From positions 36,977-86,556 of the forward strand of contig JAOAKO010000001.1 of assembly GCA_026413625.1 (NCBI GenBank): a stretch of DNA of 49,580 nt. Reading direction: 5' to 3'. The translations under genes were made by a program, and so were the position numbers. This DNA is from Microcaldota archaeon. Its GTDB lineage: Archaea; Micrarchaeota; Micrarchaeia; CABMEP01. A model generated the notes under the pieces. That model saw nothing but the letters and a program-made list of their open reading frames with translations. It was not told where the DNA came from and ran no database searches. This document shows positions 1 to 10,015 of this stretch, piece by piece. How positions within the stretch are numbered: position 1 is the first letter of the stretch; every line of letters starts with the position of its first letter.

Positions 1-1
1 G

Positions 2-2692
2 AACGTTCTTATCATAGCGCCAACCGGTTCAGGAAAGACAGAGACAGCTGCAATCCCAATTATGGAAAAGATAAAAGAAAGCAATCTTAGCGGCATCGCA
101 GCCATCTACATTACTCCTCTTCGTGCATTGAATAGGGACATGCTTAAAAGGCTTACAGAATGGGCAAAGGACATAGGGATTACTATAGCAGTCAGACACG
201 GAGATACTGCCACCTCCGAACGCTCACTCCAGGCCAAATCGCCACCGCAATTTCTTATCACTACTCCAGAAACGCTTCAAGCCATTCTTCCAGCTAAAAA
301 AATGGGCGAGCATTTGAAGAATGTCAAATTTGTGATTGTGGATGAACTGCACGAGCTTGCAGACAGCAAAAGAGGGGCCCAATTGGCTATTGGTTTGGAG
401 AGGCTTGCGGAAAGGGCAGGAGAATTCCAAAGAGTAGGAATCAGCGCAACAGTAGCGGATCCGATTAAGCTTTCTCAATTCTTATGTGGCTTTCGTTCTT
501 GTGAGATAGTTGATTTGAAATACATGAAGTCAATGAAGTTTGAGATTTCCTATCCGCAGCCGCATATTTCACATGAGGCAGAGGCAAATGAGCTTCAAAT
601 CGACTCAGCCGCGGTTGCAAGATTAAGGGAGATCCAAAGAATAATTCAAAACAACCGAACACTAATATTTGTGAATACGCGATCAATAGCAGAGATATTG
701 GGATCGCGTCTTATGAAGCTTGATCCTAAGATAGCGGTCCATCACGGTTCTCTTTCAAGAGATGTGAGAATTCAGATCGAGGACGATTTCAAAAATGGCA
801 AGCTTGATGCGTTAGTGGCGACTTCATCATTGGAGCTTGGAATCGACATAGGCGATGTAACCCAAGTCATTCAGTATATGTCCCCCAGGCAAGTTTCCAG
901 GCTGGTTCAGAGAGTTGGAAGAAGCGGGCATTCAATAAAAGGAACTTCAAAAGGAACAATCATATGCGCAGATCCCGATGATGTGCTAGAGGCGCACGCA
1001 CTTTTGAATCTCATAAAAGAAGGAAATCTTGAAGAGCAAAAGATATGTGAAAATGCTCTTGACGTGCTCGCGCATCAAATTGCAGGAATACTTATCGAAA
1101 ACGAAAGAGAAATTCCGATTCAGGAGGTTTATTCCCTTATCAAGCGAGCATATCCATATTCCACATTGGATCCTGAAAAATTTCTATCTGTAATCAACTT
1201 TATGGAGGATAAAAGACTTCTTAAAAAGACATCCGACAACAAAATCCATAAGATGGCCTCAACCCGTCTTTACTATTATGAGCATCTTTCCACCATCCCT
1301 ACTGTTGAAAAATTCCTGGTTAAGGATGCCTCCACCAATAAGGTTATTTCGACTCTAGATGAGGATTTTGTTTCTTTCTTTGAGACAAACGAGCTATTCA
1401 TAACAAAAGGAGTTCCATGGAGAATTTTAGATATTGACAATGAAAGAAGGATTGTAATCGTAGAGGCTGCGGACGATATAAGTGCCGCAATTCCTGACTG
1501 GGAAGGGGAGGAAATTCCTACAAGTTATGAAGTTGCGCAAACAGTAGGAAAAATTAGGGAACAAATTAAGATTAATCTTCAGGATTACAAAAGCGACCTA
1601 GAAAATACAACTAAAGAAATCTCAAGAAAAACAGGAATCGCTTCGGATGCGATTTTAGATCTTGTCACCTCTCAGGAGTTTAGAGAAACTTTGCCGACCA
1701 ATAAAAATATATTCATAGAATGCTGGAATGATGTTGCTGTAATTCATATTCTCGGAGGCCTTAATGCAAATCGCGCCATCGCCTCCGTACTTGCAGAAAA
1801 AATGACAAAGGAATACGGCTCGTCTATAAAGACTCTTGTAGATGCATATAGAATTGCACTCATCTTTCCGAGAAAAGCAGACCCTCGAGTTATAAAGGAC
1901 TATCTATTAGATATTTCAAAATCCGATATAGAGAAGGATCTGGAATCCTATTTGTCAAAACATAAGCTTTTCAGATTCAAATTTATTCATATAGGGAAGA
2001 TGTTCAATCTCTTCCGTGAGACGCCAAGAATCTCAGACCGCTTCATTCAAGTCTTTATTGGCACTCCAGTTTATGAAGAAACCCTCCGCGACGTCTACGA
2101 CTCATATTTTGACATAAAAAACGCGAGAAGAATATTGGAAGGAATCGCAAAAAAGGAGGTCTCAGTTCATTCTCTGCATGTCAAGAAACTGTCAACAGTT
2201 GGAACTCGAGCCCTCATCAGGAATCACGGCTCAGAATTGATAGCCCCTATAGAACCTACTTCAGAAATAATAAAGGCGTTTAAAGCAAAGTTGCTTGGAA
2301 AAAGCGTTATTCTTTATTGCATGCATTGCGGAAAGGATTGGATATCGTTTGTCGGAACGCTGCAGGAAAAGGTGAAGTGTCCGAAATGCGGAAGCTCTGT
2401 GATAGCTCTTGTTCCAAATTTTGTTTCTGTTGAGGACATCAGAAAATTGTTAAAGAAGAAGCGTCTAAATTCTGAAGAAAAAAGCTGGAAAGAGAAGTTA
2501 GATAGATCTGCAGCCATAATCAGCTCTTCAGGAAAGAAAGGAGTAATCACACTTTCAACCTATGGTATCGGCCCAACTAAGGCATCACATATACTAAGCA
2601 GGCCTTATAACAGCGAGGAGGAGTTCTTTGCCGCCCTCCTGGAGGCGCAAAAAACATTCATACGAACAAAAAGATTCTGGGAATTTCATTGA
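2..2692 (+). CDS. Lhr-type DEAD/DEAH ATP-dependent helicase, 5' truncated by window start
   Basis: The frame is open to the window edge. Bases 2-61 encode NVLIIAPTGSGKTETAAIPI (Walker A) upstream of the listed ATG. DELH box, SATVADP, QRVGRSGH motif VI, C-terminal CMHCGKDW...CPKCGSS zinc ribbon. Confidence 0.9.
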   Translation, partial: NVLIIAPTGSGKTETAAIPIMEKIKESNLSGIAAIYITPLRALNRDMLKRLTEWAKDIGITIAVRHGDTATSERSLQAKSPPQFLITTPETLQAILPAKKMGEHLKNVKFVIVDELHELADSKRGAQLAIGLERLAERAGEFQRVGISATVADPIKLSQFLCGFRSCEIVDLKYMKSMKFEISYPQPHISHEAEANELQIDSAAVARLREIQRIIQNNRTLIFVNTRSIAEILGSRLMKLDPKIAVHHGSLSRDVRIQIEDDFKNGKLDALVATSSLELGIDIGDVTQVIQYMSPRQVSRLVQRVGRSGHSIKGTSKGTIICADPDDVLEAHALLNLIKEGNLEEQKICENALDVLAHQIAGILIENEREIPIQEVYSLIKRAYPYSTLDPEKFLSVINFMEDKRLLKKTSDNKIHKMASTRLYYYEHLSTIPTVEKFLVKDASTNKVISTLDEDFVSFFETNELFITKGVPWRILDIDNERRIVIVEAADDISAAIPDWEGEEIPTSYEVAQTVGKIREQIKINLQDYKSDLENTTKEISRKTGIASDAILDLVTSQEFRETLPTNKNIFIECWNDVAVIHILGGLNANRAIASVLAEKMTKEYGSSIKTLVDAYRIALIFPRKADPRVIKDYLLDISKSDIEKDLESYLSKHKLFRFKFIHIGKMFNLFRETPRISDRFIQVFIGTPVYEETLRDVYDSYFDIKNARRILEGIAKKEVSVHSLHVKKLSTVGTRALIRNHGSELIAPIEPTSEIIKAFKAKLLGKSVILYCMHCGKDWISFVGTLQEKVKCPKCGSSVIALVPNFVSVEDIRKLLKKKRLNSEEKSWKEKLDRSAAIISSSGKKGVITLSTYGIGPTKASHILSRPYNSEEEFFAALLEAQKTFIRTKRFWEFH

Positions 2693-2894
2693 TCATATTG
2701 AAAATTAAATATGTGTTTCAATAGTTCATTACATCACTAAAAATAATTTTCAGTATAAGAATTATAACACAAAATAAGATTAATTTGCTCTACTTATATC
2801 TGGGCATTACTTCTTTAGAAAAAATATTGCAAATTACCATATTTTTAGTAAAATAAACTTAAAAATGAAAAATATGAGCTTAAAAAATCGAAAA

Positions 2895-5777
2895 TCAGCT
2901 GCATCCGCTTGTGGCACCGCAGTTTAAACACTTATAGCAAGATCCGTTTCTTACCATTATTGCACCGCAGTATGAGCATGCTGGCGCGTCTTCCGAGTTC
3001 TGGAACGCAACCTTGCTGTTTTTCTTTTCAGCGGTAACCGCCGCTATCTCTGCAGTTTCAAGCGCTGAGGCTTTTTTTGCAGCATCGCTGCCTAAATTAT
3101 TCGTATCCTTCCCAGGTGGAGAGCCAATTGGACTGCTTTCAGTTGGGATTGCTTGTGTCGTTATATTTTCTTCAGATATTTCCTCATCTTGTATATACGA
3201 TGTTAGCGGCTGTTCAGATTCAAGATTCAATCCTACTTCTATCTGCTCTTCCCTGCTTAGGAATTTCAGCGCCATCCATCTGAATATATAGTCCATCAGC
3301 GACTTTGCAAATCTTATGTTTGGATGCGAAGTGTATCCGGAAGGCTCGAACCTCATGTGCACAAACTTCTTTACCAATGTCTTTAGTGGAACACCGTATT
3401 GGAGTGCGATCGATATGGAGGTAGCAAATGCGTCCATGAGACCAGAGATAGTGCTGCCTTCCTTGGACATGGTTATGAAAATTTCTCCCGGTTGCCCATT
3501 CTCATAAAGTCCAACAGTGAGATACCCTTCATGTCCAGAAATGCTGAACTTATGGGTTATAGATCTCCTCTCGTCGGGAAGCTTTCTCCTGGTGGGTCGG
3601 TTAACCACCACTTCCTTCACAACCTCTTTAACTACCTCTTTAACTTCAACCTTGGCCGCCTCGATCTTATCTACCTCCTTCACCTCTTTGGTGAGCGTGA
3701 TAGGCTGGACTCCTTTTGATCCGTCTCTATAAATTGCGATGGCCTTGAGCCCTAGCTCCCATGATGTGACATATGCATTGTAGATGTCTTCAACTGTCGA
3801 TTCTTTCGGCATGTTTACAGTCTTGGAAATTGCGCCAGATATGAACGGCTGTACTGCAGCCATCATTTTTATGTGCCCAAGATAGTGAATGAATCTTCTT
3901 CCGTTTGCAGGCTTAAACGCACAATCAAAAACAGGAAGGTGCGTCTCTTTAAGGTGCGGTGCGCCTTCTATTGTTTCCTTATCGTCAATATATTGCATAA
4001 TTTCATTAATTTGCTGCTCGTTATATCCAAGTTTCTTAAGTGCGATAGGAACAGTTGAATTGACAATTTTCATCATTCCTCCGCCAACAAGCCATTTGTA
4101 CTTAATCAATGCAATATCTGGTTCTATTCCCGTAGTGTCACAATCCATCAAAAATCCAATAGTCCCGGTTGGCGCTAACGCAGATATCTGCGCGTTTCTG
4201 AATCCGTACAAAGATCCGCTTGCAAAGGCGCTTCTCCATGCTTCAATTGCCGCATTCCTCAGGTAGTGGGGGACGTTTTCAGCTATTGCCTCAGCGGCAT
4301 CAAGGTGCATCTTTATTACTTCAAGCATCGATTCCTTATTCATTTCATACTTATTAAACGCTCCCATTCTTTTAGCAAGCATAGCTGAAACATAATATCC
4401 ATATCCAGTCATCAGTGCCGTAACAGCTGCCGCATAAGCCCTTCCTTCATCGCTATCGTATGGAAGACCACAAGCCATTAAAAGAGCTCCAAGGTTCGCA
4501 TATCCCAATCCAAGAGGCCTGAAATCTATTGAATTCCTTTCAATCTCCGGTGTCGGATATGCCGCGTTACTTACTATTATTTCTTGCGCTGTTATCATTA
4601 TTGCAACTGTATGCTTATACTTTTCAGTATCAAATTTTCCAGTTTCCGGATCAAGATATTTCAGAAGATTTATTGAAGCGAGATTGCAAGCGGAGTTGTC
4701 AAGAAACATGTATTCGCTGCACGGATTTGAGGCGTTGATTCTTCCACTCGCTTTGCACGTGTGCCATTTGTTGATTGTTGTGTCAAATTGTATTCCCGGA
4801 TCTCCGCATTCCCATGTAGCTTCTGCTATTTCCTTCATTATTGTTCTGGCATCAAGTTTTTCGCATTCTTTTCCATTAGATACGTATTTAGTTGAGTATT
4901 CCTTTCCCTCCTTTACTGCCCGCATGAATTCGTCGCTCACTCTTACTGAATTGTTAGCATTTTGGAAAAATATGTTTGCATAGACCTCCCCGTCAAGAGA
5001 TCCGTCGTATCCGAGCTTTATCAAATCTCTTGCTTTTCTTTCTTCTTTCGCTTTGCACCAGATGAATTCGCGAATGTCAGGATGATCAACATTCAAGATA
5101 ACCATTTTTGCAGCTCTTCTCGTCTTTCCACCTGATTTTATAACTCCTGCAAACGCATCGTAACCCTTCATAAATGAGACAGGACCAGAAGCCCTGCCGC
5201 CGCTTGAAAGGTATTCCTTAGACGATCTAAGCACGGAGAGGTTTACTCCCGCTCCGGAGCCGTATTTGAAAAGCATGCCTTCGGTCACAGCCAGCTGCAG
5301 AATTGATCTCATGTCGTCTTCAACAGAATTTATGAAGCAAGCAGACCCTTGAGGCCTCTTTTCGACTCCAAAGTTAAACCAAACAGGGCTATTAAATGCA
5401 GCGTACTGGTTTATGAGTATATAAGTTAGTTCTTCGCTAAATATTTTTGCCTCTTCAGCGGATGCGAAATAGCCATCTTTCTTTCCCCATTCTGTAATAG
5501 TTCTGACAACTCTGTCAACCATTTGTTTGACACTCGTCTCCCTTTCATTCGTTCCTATTTTGCCTCTGAAATATTTTGAAGCGGCGATATTTGTTGCAGA
5601 CTGGGACCATGATGCGGGAACCTCTACGTCTTTCTGTTCGAATATTTTCTTTCCTTTGGCGTCCATTATTATCGAGTCCCGCTTTTCCCACATAACCATG
5701 TCATACGGATGAACTCCATCTTTTGTAAATAATCTCTGAAGCCTATATTCCGTTAGCTCTATGTCCTTCTTTGCCAT
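2895..5777 (-). CDS. nrdJ: Adenosylcobalamin-dependent (class II) ribonucleoside-diphosphate reductase
   Basis: 960 aa; NSPVWFNFG, NPCSEYMFLDNSACNLASINLL, APTGTIGFLMDCDTTGIEP motifs; C-terminal CSYCGAIMVRNGSCYKCLNCGATSGCS. No N-terminal ATP-cone visible. Confidence 0.95.
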   Translation of the reverse strand: MAKKDIELTEYRLQRLFTKDGVHPYDMVMWEKRDSIIMDAKGKKIFEQKDVEVPASWSQSATNIAASKYFRGKIGTNERETSVKQMVDRVVRTITEWGKKDGYFASAEEAKIFSEELTYILINQYAAFNSPVWFNFGVEKRPQGSACFINSVEDDMRSILQLAVTEGMLFKYGSGAGVNLSVLRSSKEYLSSGGRASGPVSFMKGYDAFAGVIKSGGKTRRAAKMVILNVDHPDIREFIWCKAKEERKARDLIKLGYDGSLDGEVYANIFFQNANNSVRVSDEFMRAVKEGKEYSTKYVSNGKECEKLDARTIMKEIAEATWECGDPGIQFDTTINKWHTCKASGRINASNPCSEYMFLDNSACNLASINLLKYLDPETGKFDTEKYKHTVAIMITAQEIIVSNAAYPTPEIERNSIDFRPLGLGYANLGALLMACGLPYDSDEGRAYAAAVTALMTGYGYYVSAMLAKRMGAFNKYEMNKESMLEVIKMHLDAAEAIAENVPHYLRNAAIEAWRSAFASGSLYGFRNAQISALAPTGTIGFLMDCDTTGIEPDIALIKYKWLVGGGMMKIVNSTVPIALKKLGYNEQQINEIMQYIDDKETIEGAPHLKETHLPVFDCAFKPANGRRFIHYLGHIKMMAAVQPFISGAISKTVNMPKESTVEDIYNAYVTSWELGLKAIAIYRDGSKGVQPITLTKEVKEVDKIEAAKVEVKEVVKEVVKEVVVNRPTRRKLPDERRSITHKFSISGHEGYLTVGLYENGQPGEIFITMSKEGSTISGLMDAFATSISIALQYGVPLKTLVKKFVHMRFEPSGYTSHPNIRFAKSLMDYIFRWMALKFLSREEQIEVGLNLESEQPLTSYIQDEEISEENITTQAIPTESSPIGSPPGKDTNNLGSDAAKKASALETAEIAAVTAEKKNSKVAFQNSEDAPACSYCGAIMVRNGSCYKCLNCGATSGCS

Positions 5778-5871
5778 TGTTACACCCCGCTATCTTCAAC
5801 GGTTTTCTGCCTCACGTCAGATTTGATGTTGATTATTGGAATACCACCATGTTCAACTATTATTTTTTTGA

Positions 5872-5887
5872 ACACATTATATAGTGG
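5872..5887. promoter_or_regulatory. Candidate NrdR box 1
   Basis: ACACATTATATAGTGG matches 14/16 of acaCwAtATaTwGtgt; upstream of nrdJ. Confidence 0.65.
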
Positions 5888-5903
5888 TATTTTAATTTAT
5901 ACT

Positions 5904-5919
5904 AACCAACATCTTGTGC
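5904..5919. promoter_or_regulatory. Candidate NrdR box 2
   Basis: AACCAACATCTTGTGC matches the core CwA-AT-TwG (11/16 overall); centre exactly 32 bp from box 1. Confidence 0.55.
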
Positions 5920-5940
5920 CTGATTTTTCTTACTTTTGCC

Positions 5941-5951
5941 TATTTATAAAT
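5941..5951 (-). promoter_or_regulatory. Candidate TATA box for nrdJ
   Basis: Minus strand ATTTATAAATA; places the TSS near 5915-5921, at NrdR box 2. Confidence 0.5.
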
Positions 5952-6209
5952 CTTTGCTTTAACCTCGAAGATCGCAAAGCAACATTCAAAAAAAGTAGGT
6001 TAAAATTTGCCTATTTATAGCCATTATTATAATAAATTATCTTATTTCAAAAAAATAACATCGTTTATAACATGATTATGTGTTAAAAACTTATATCATC
6101 GATTTATTTGCCATGTTGCATTATTAATTCCTTTTTTTCTGAGGAAGATCATTCGATTTATAGTCGTTCAGGCGTTTAGAATTTTCATTAGCAAAAGAAC
6201 TTGACGTTT

Positions 6210-6668
6210 TTATTTCTTTTTGCCTTTGAGCAGCCTAATCTCGTTAAGTACGTCTTCGACTGTTTTGAATTCTTTATAAACTGCCGCGAATCGGATGTAT
6301 GCAATGTCGTCAAGCTTTCTTAGCCTCTTTAGTACCATCTCTCCAATATGCCTGCTTTCAACTTCTTCGGACTGTTTGGTTCTGAGTTCCCGCTCTATGT
6401 CTTCAACGAGCTCAACGATCTTATTATAGCTTACAGGTCTCTTTCCTACGGACTTAAGAATGCTATTTATCAACTTCTGCTTGTCGAATTTTTCCCTTTT
6501 TCCGTCTCTTTTGATAACTATAATTATGCTCTCTTCCGGCCTTTCGTATGTGGTAAATCTTTTTTTGCAGGAAGGGCATTCCCTCCTTCTTCTTACGGCA
6601 TTCAATTCTTCCGTATCCCTTGAATCTACAACGTCGGTATCGGCGTGTCCGCAAAATGGGCATTTCAT
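6210..6668 (-). CDS. nrdR: Transcriptional repressor NrdR
   Basis: 152 aa; MKCPFCGHADTDVVDSR...RRRECPSCKKRFTTYER zinc ribbon plus ATP-cone (VIKRDGKREKFDKQKLINSI). Confidence 0.97.
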   Translation of the reverse strand: MKCPFCGHADTDVVDSRDTEELNAVRRRRECPSCKKRFTTYERPEESIIIVIKRDGKREKFDKQKLINSILKSVGKRPVSYNKIVELVEDIERELRTKQSEEVESRHIGEMVLKRLRKLDDIAYIRFAAVYKEFKTVEDVLNEIRLLKGKKK

Positions 6669-6774
6669 AGTTCTCTATCTAATGCTAATTTTATAAAACT
6701 TCTTTTTACAGTTGTGGGATTTTACTAATAAAGATTTGTTCAAATAAACTGAACAATGTCAAAAGTCTATAAAA

Positions 6775-6790
6775 CGAAACATTTATATAT
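6775..6790 (+). promoter_or_regulatory. BRE/TATA promoter, predicted leaderless
   Basis: CGAAACATTTATATAT then exactly 20 nt to the ATG at 6811. Confidence 0.7.
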
Positions 6791-6810
6791 CTGTTAAGCG
6801 TTTAGATTTT

Positions 6811-7800
6811 ATGGCAATTTACAAAATAAATAATAATCGTGTGAAGGACATAGATCCGGAGAAATCTGAGCACCATATGAATATTACGAAAGTCCAGGTG
6901 GAAAGGATGGAAACAAAGGAAAAGATTAAGCGATTTGTTAAGCGTGCAGCGGTAGCCACCGCAATAGGGGCATCGATATTCGTCTTATCCAAGTCGTTAA
7001 AGGCGGAGGACGCGATAGTTTCATCCCAACCGGCAGTGATTCAATCGACAGAAACCGCGCTTCCAGCAACAGCAATTAAAGAAAGCACCACCACATCTAT
7101 AATTAAAAAGATATCAAATCTCTTATCGATCAAACCAAAGGTGGAAGAATGCGTCATCTCAGATAACAAAGAGAACAATAAAAAATATACAATGCAAGAA
7201 ATTTTGGTATGCTTATCTTCGCAAAATGAGGTTCACGTTTCGAATGCAATTTCAGAGTTATTCAATCGGGAAATCGTGCTAAATCGGGCAGTAAGATCGA
7301 AAATTGCAGAATTAGTTCTTTCCGCAGATCTATTTGAATACCCTCGCATTATGGAGATAACAAAGATCCACCGAATTGATGAAGCAATTCCCAATATAAT
7401 AAAGAGATTAAATTCTGATTCGGCAGCGCTTGATCCAATGTTTAATGATTCACTGCCAGCACTTGGTTTTTTCGCAGTTAAAGGAGATTGGAATGCAATA
7501 AATAAGCTTCTTGAAATAGTAAGGACGAATCCAGATGATGATGTAAGAGCGTTAACTGCTGCATGTCTATTATACATTGACAAAAATGTCATGCAGGATG
7601 TCATCAATGCTTATAATTCCCTTCCTGAAAATAAACGAGACGAATTCATAAAGCACGTAATCAAAATTTACGGATTTGATTTATGGCCAAACAAAGTTCA
7701 CCTAAACAAAGAGACATTCAACAAGCGTATCGATGCATTGAAAAGAATTGAAAAGAACGATAGCTTAATTTCAAATCTCGAAAATGCAAAACTTCAATGA
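6811..7800 (+). CDS. Uncharacterised single-TM protein with alpha-helical (HEAT-like) C-terminal region
   Basis: 329 aa; TM RAAVATAIGASIFVLSKSL near the N-terminus followed by a low-complexity linker and helical region. Confidence 0.75.
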   Translation: MAIYKINNNRVKDIDPEKSEHHMNITKVQVERMETKEKIKRFVKRAAVATAIGASIFVLSKSLKAEDAIVSSQPAVIQSTETALPATAIKESTTTSIIKKISNLLSIKPKVEECVISDNKENNKKYTMQEILVCLSSQNEVHVSNAISELFNREIVLNRAVRSKIAELVLSADLFEYPRIMEITKIHRIDEAIPNIIKRLNSDSAALDPMFNDSLPALGFFAVKGDWNAINKLLEIVRTNPDDDVRALTAACLLYIDKNVMQDVINAYNSLPENKRDEFIKHVIKIYGFDLWPNKVHLNKETFNKRIDALKRIEKNDSLISNLENAKLQ

Positions 7801-7851
7801 AAAGTTACAGCTGAAGTTAAATTAAAAATAATATATTAAAAAATAAAAAAT

Positions 7852-8868
7852 TCAGTACCACAGGTCCCCGTAAGTCCTTTCTTCTTTCTTTTTCTTTTCT
7901 TCACCTATAGCCCTAAGCGCTTCTCCTTCCTTGAGACCCGTAAATATTGCAATCACTTCTATTCTGCCAAGATATGATTGATCCATTCTTGCTCCGTAAA
8001 TAACGTTTGCGTATGGGTCCACTTCCGCAGTAATCATTTCACCGACAGTGTTTGCATCGCCTAAGGTCATATCCGGCCCCCCGGTAATGTGGAGAAGTAC
8101 GCCCTTTGCACCTTTAGGATCAACGTCAAGCAGTCTGTGATCTAATGTGTTTTTAACTACTTCTTCAACCTTGCTTATTCCCTTTCCTTCTCCGACTGCA
8201 ATCATTGAAATTCCACCGCCAGTCATTATAGTAGTCAAATCAGCAAAGTCAAGGTTTATTAAAGAAGGATTGAGCAAAGTTTCGCTTATTCCTCTAACCG
8301 CTCTTGCCGTGATTTCGTCGGCAATCATAAAAGTCTGCTCAATTGGTAGATTTGGCACATAATCAAGCAATTTTTGATTATCTATGATTACCAGTGTGTC
8401 ACTTACTTTCTTCAAGTTTTCGATTCCTTCCTTTGCTTTCTGTAGTCTTGCTCTTTCAATTCTAAACGGATATGTGACAACAGAAACGACGATCGCGCCA
8501 TTCTTTTTCGCTATATCTGCGACCACAGGTGCAGCGCCAGTGCCAGTGCCTCCTCCCATGCCCGCCACTAAGAACACGAGGTCAACATCAGATAATGCAG
8601 CCTCAATATCTGGTTTGCTTGCTTCTGCGGACCTCTGCGCGATGTCAGGGTATCCTCCCGCTCCAAGGCCTCTTGTTATTGATTGACCAATGAGTATCTT
8701 CTTTGCGGGTGCTTTTATCGTATCCAAATGAATTCTGTCTGTATTTATTGCGATTAGTTCGGGCCCTTTCAATCCGTATTCAATCAGTCTTTTAATGGTG
8801 TTACATCCTCCGCCACCAACTCCTACAATTGCAATCTTAACTCCAGATGTTGAGTACTCCTTTACCAT
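7852..8868 (-). CDS. ftsZ: Cell division protein FtsZ
   Basis: GVGGGGCNTIKRL, AGMGGGTGTGAAPVVA tubulin signature, NTD, LLDVDPKGAKGVLLHITGG. Confidence 0.97.
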   Translation of the reverse strand: MVKEYSTSGVKIAIVGVGGGGCNTIKRLIEYGLKGPELIAINTDRIHLDTIKAPAKKILIGQSITRGLGAGGYPDIAQRSAEASKPDIEAALSDVDLVFLVAGMGGGTGTGAAPVVADIAKKNGAIVVSVVTYPFRIERARLQKAKEGIENLKKVSDTLVIIDNQKLLDYVPNLPIEQTFMIADEITARAVRGISETLLNPSLINLDFADLTTIMTGGGISMIAVGEGKGISKVEEVVKNTLDHRLLDVDPKGAKGVLLHITGGPDMTLGDANTVGEMITAEVDPYANVIYGARMDQSYLGRIEVIAIFTGLKEGEALRAIGEEKKKKEERTYGDLWY

Positions 8869-8883
8869 TCAATCACGCTCACG

Positions 8884-8910
8884 ATATATTTCTGCCTCTT
8901 AGAAATATAT
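8884..8910. repeat. Perfect 10-bp inverted repeat, 7-nt spacer, upstream of ftsZ
   Basis: ATATATTTCT-GCCTCTT-AGAAATATAT; 16 bp from the ftsZ start. Confidence 0.6.
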
Positions 8911-8916
8911 TGAATT

Positions 8917-8931
8917 ATAACATGATGTTAT
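8917..8931. repeat. Perfect 7-1-7 palindrome upstream of ftsZ
   Basis: ATAACAT-G-ATGTTAT. Confidence 0.55.
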
Positions 8932-8990
8932 TGATTTGTTAATTTTATAAATATTCTTTTTCTTTTGTTCGCTTGTTTTGTTCAAACACT

Positions 8991-9959
8991 TTACTTAAAT
9001 TCATTTATAATCTTAATAATCTCATCAATCGGTTTTAGCCTTTTACTTATTTTTCTGTATGCCATTAATTTCTTTTTATCAAAGGTTTCTATTATCTCTG
9101 GCAATAACTTTACATATGATTCGTCAAACATGTTCTCTTCTATTCCGTATCCAATTTTATTTTCCTCAATAAATCTAACATGGTTGCTTCTTTCCGAATA
9201 GCTTTTATCGTATATTGCAAGTACAGGTTTTCCATAGCTTAAGGCTTCAGCAATGGTAGTATGGCCGCCATGACAGATAACTAGCTTTGAAGATTCGTAA
9301 TAAGGCTTTACATTTCCCACATCAGAGCTGTATATCGCGTTTTCGCCAAAAGCTAATTTAAGTTTATTTTCTAGCGCCTTATTTGTAGTGACGACCAAAT
9401 AGTCCTTTTCATGCCTTTTTTGCAGCGCCTTTTCAATCAAAGGACCGATTATCTTAATGTTTGCATTTTCCATCAAATTATATTTAGCGATTGTGAATGG
9501 GGGCGGGAAATCTGGAACAAGAATTTTTTCAGGATAGGAAAGTATAAGCTTGTTTAATTCGCCAGCTATCGGCCTCTCTATGCCGTTTATTCCAACTAGC
9601 GAAGATGTATCGTTTGTAATAAAGATGGATTTTTTGCCCGCGAACTTTGCAAGTATCAACCCGATCGGAGAGCCATCGACTATAACAAAATCGACCTCTT
9701 TAAACTTCCTTATCATTTCGGCCGTTATTGAGGGATTGAAATACTTCATTATTTGCCTTAAGTTTGCAACTATTTTAGTCTTTCCCTTAGTCTCAATTTT
9801 ATACGGAGAAGGAATAGATATGTATCTTTTTTTTCTTATCTTAAGATATTCCGCAGCCATTCCAAAAGTCATAATCGGTATGTTGAGTTCTTCAGAGACA
9901 ACGTAGTCCCTTGAGATATGGCCGTATCCGTTTCCCTCTGTAAATATAAGACCTTTCAT
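8991..9959 (-). CDS. MurG-like (GT28/GT-B fold) glycosyltransferase
   Basis: N-terminal GNGYGHISRD; C-terminal SSKLVICHGGHTTIAEALSYGKPVLAI nucleotide-sugar binding motif. Confidence 0.85.
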   Translation of the reverse strand: MKGLIFTEGNGYGHISRDYVVSEELNIPIMTFGMAAEYLKIRKKRYISIPSPYKIETKGKTKIVANLRQIMKYFNPSITAEMIRKFKEVDFVIVDGSPIGLILAKFAGKKSIFITNDTSSLVGINGIERPIAGELNKLILSYPEKILVPDFPPPFTIAKYNLMENANIKIIGPLIEKALQKRHEKDYLVVTTNKALENKLKLAFGENAIYSSDVGNVKPYYESSKLVICHGGHTTIAEALSYGKPVLAIYDKSYSERSNHVRFIEENKIGYGIEENMFDESYVKLLPEIIETFDKKKLMAYRKISKRLKPIDEIIKIINEFK

Positions 9960-10015
9960 AATGCATATTATTTGGGAAACTTTTTATTTATTAATTCTAA
10001 ACAATATACGATGTT

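Noticed and set aside
3013-4983. Numerous plus-strand ORFs (60-125 aa) across 3.0-5.0 kb
   Set aside because: All antisense to the clearly coding nrdJ; low-quality hydrophobic shadow ORFs.
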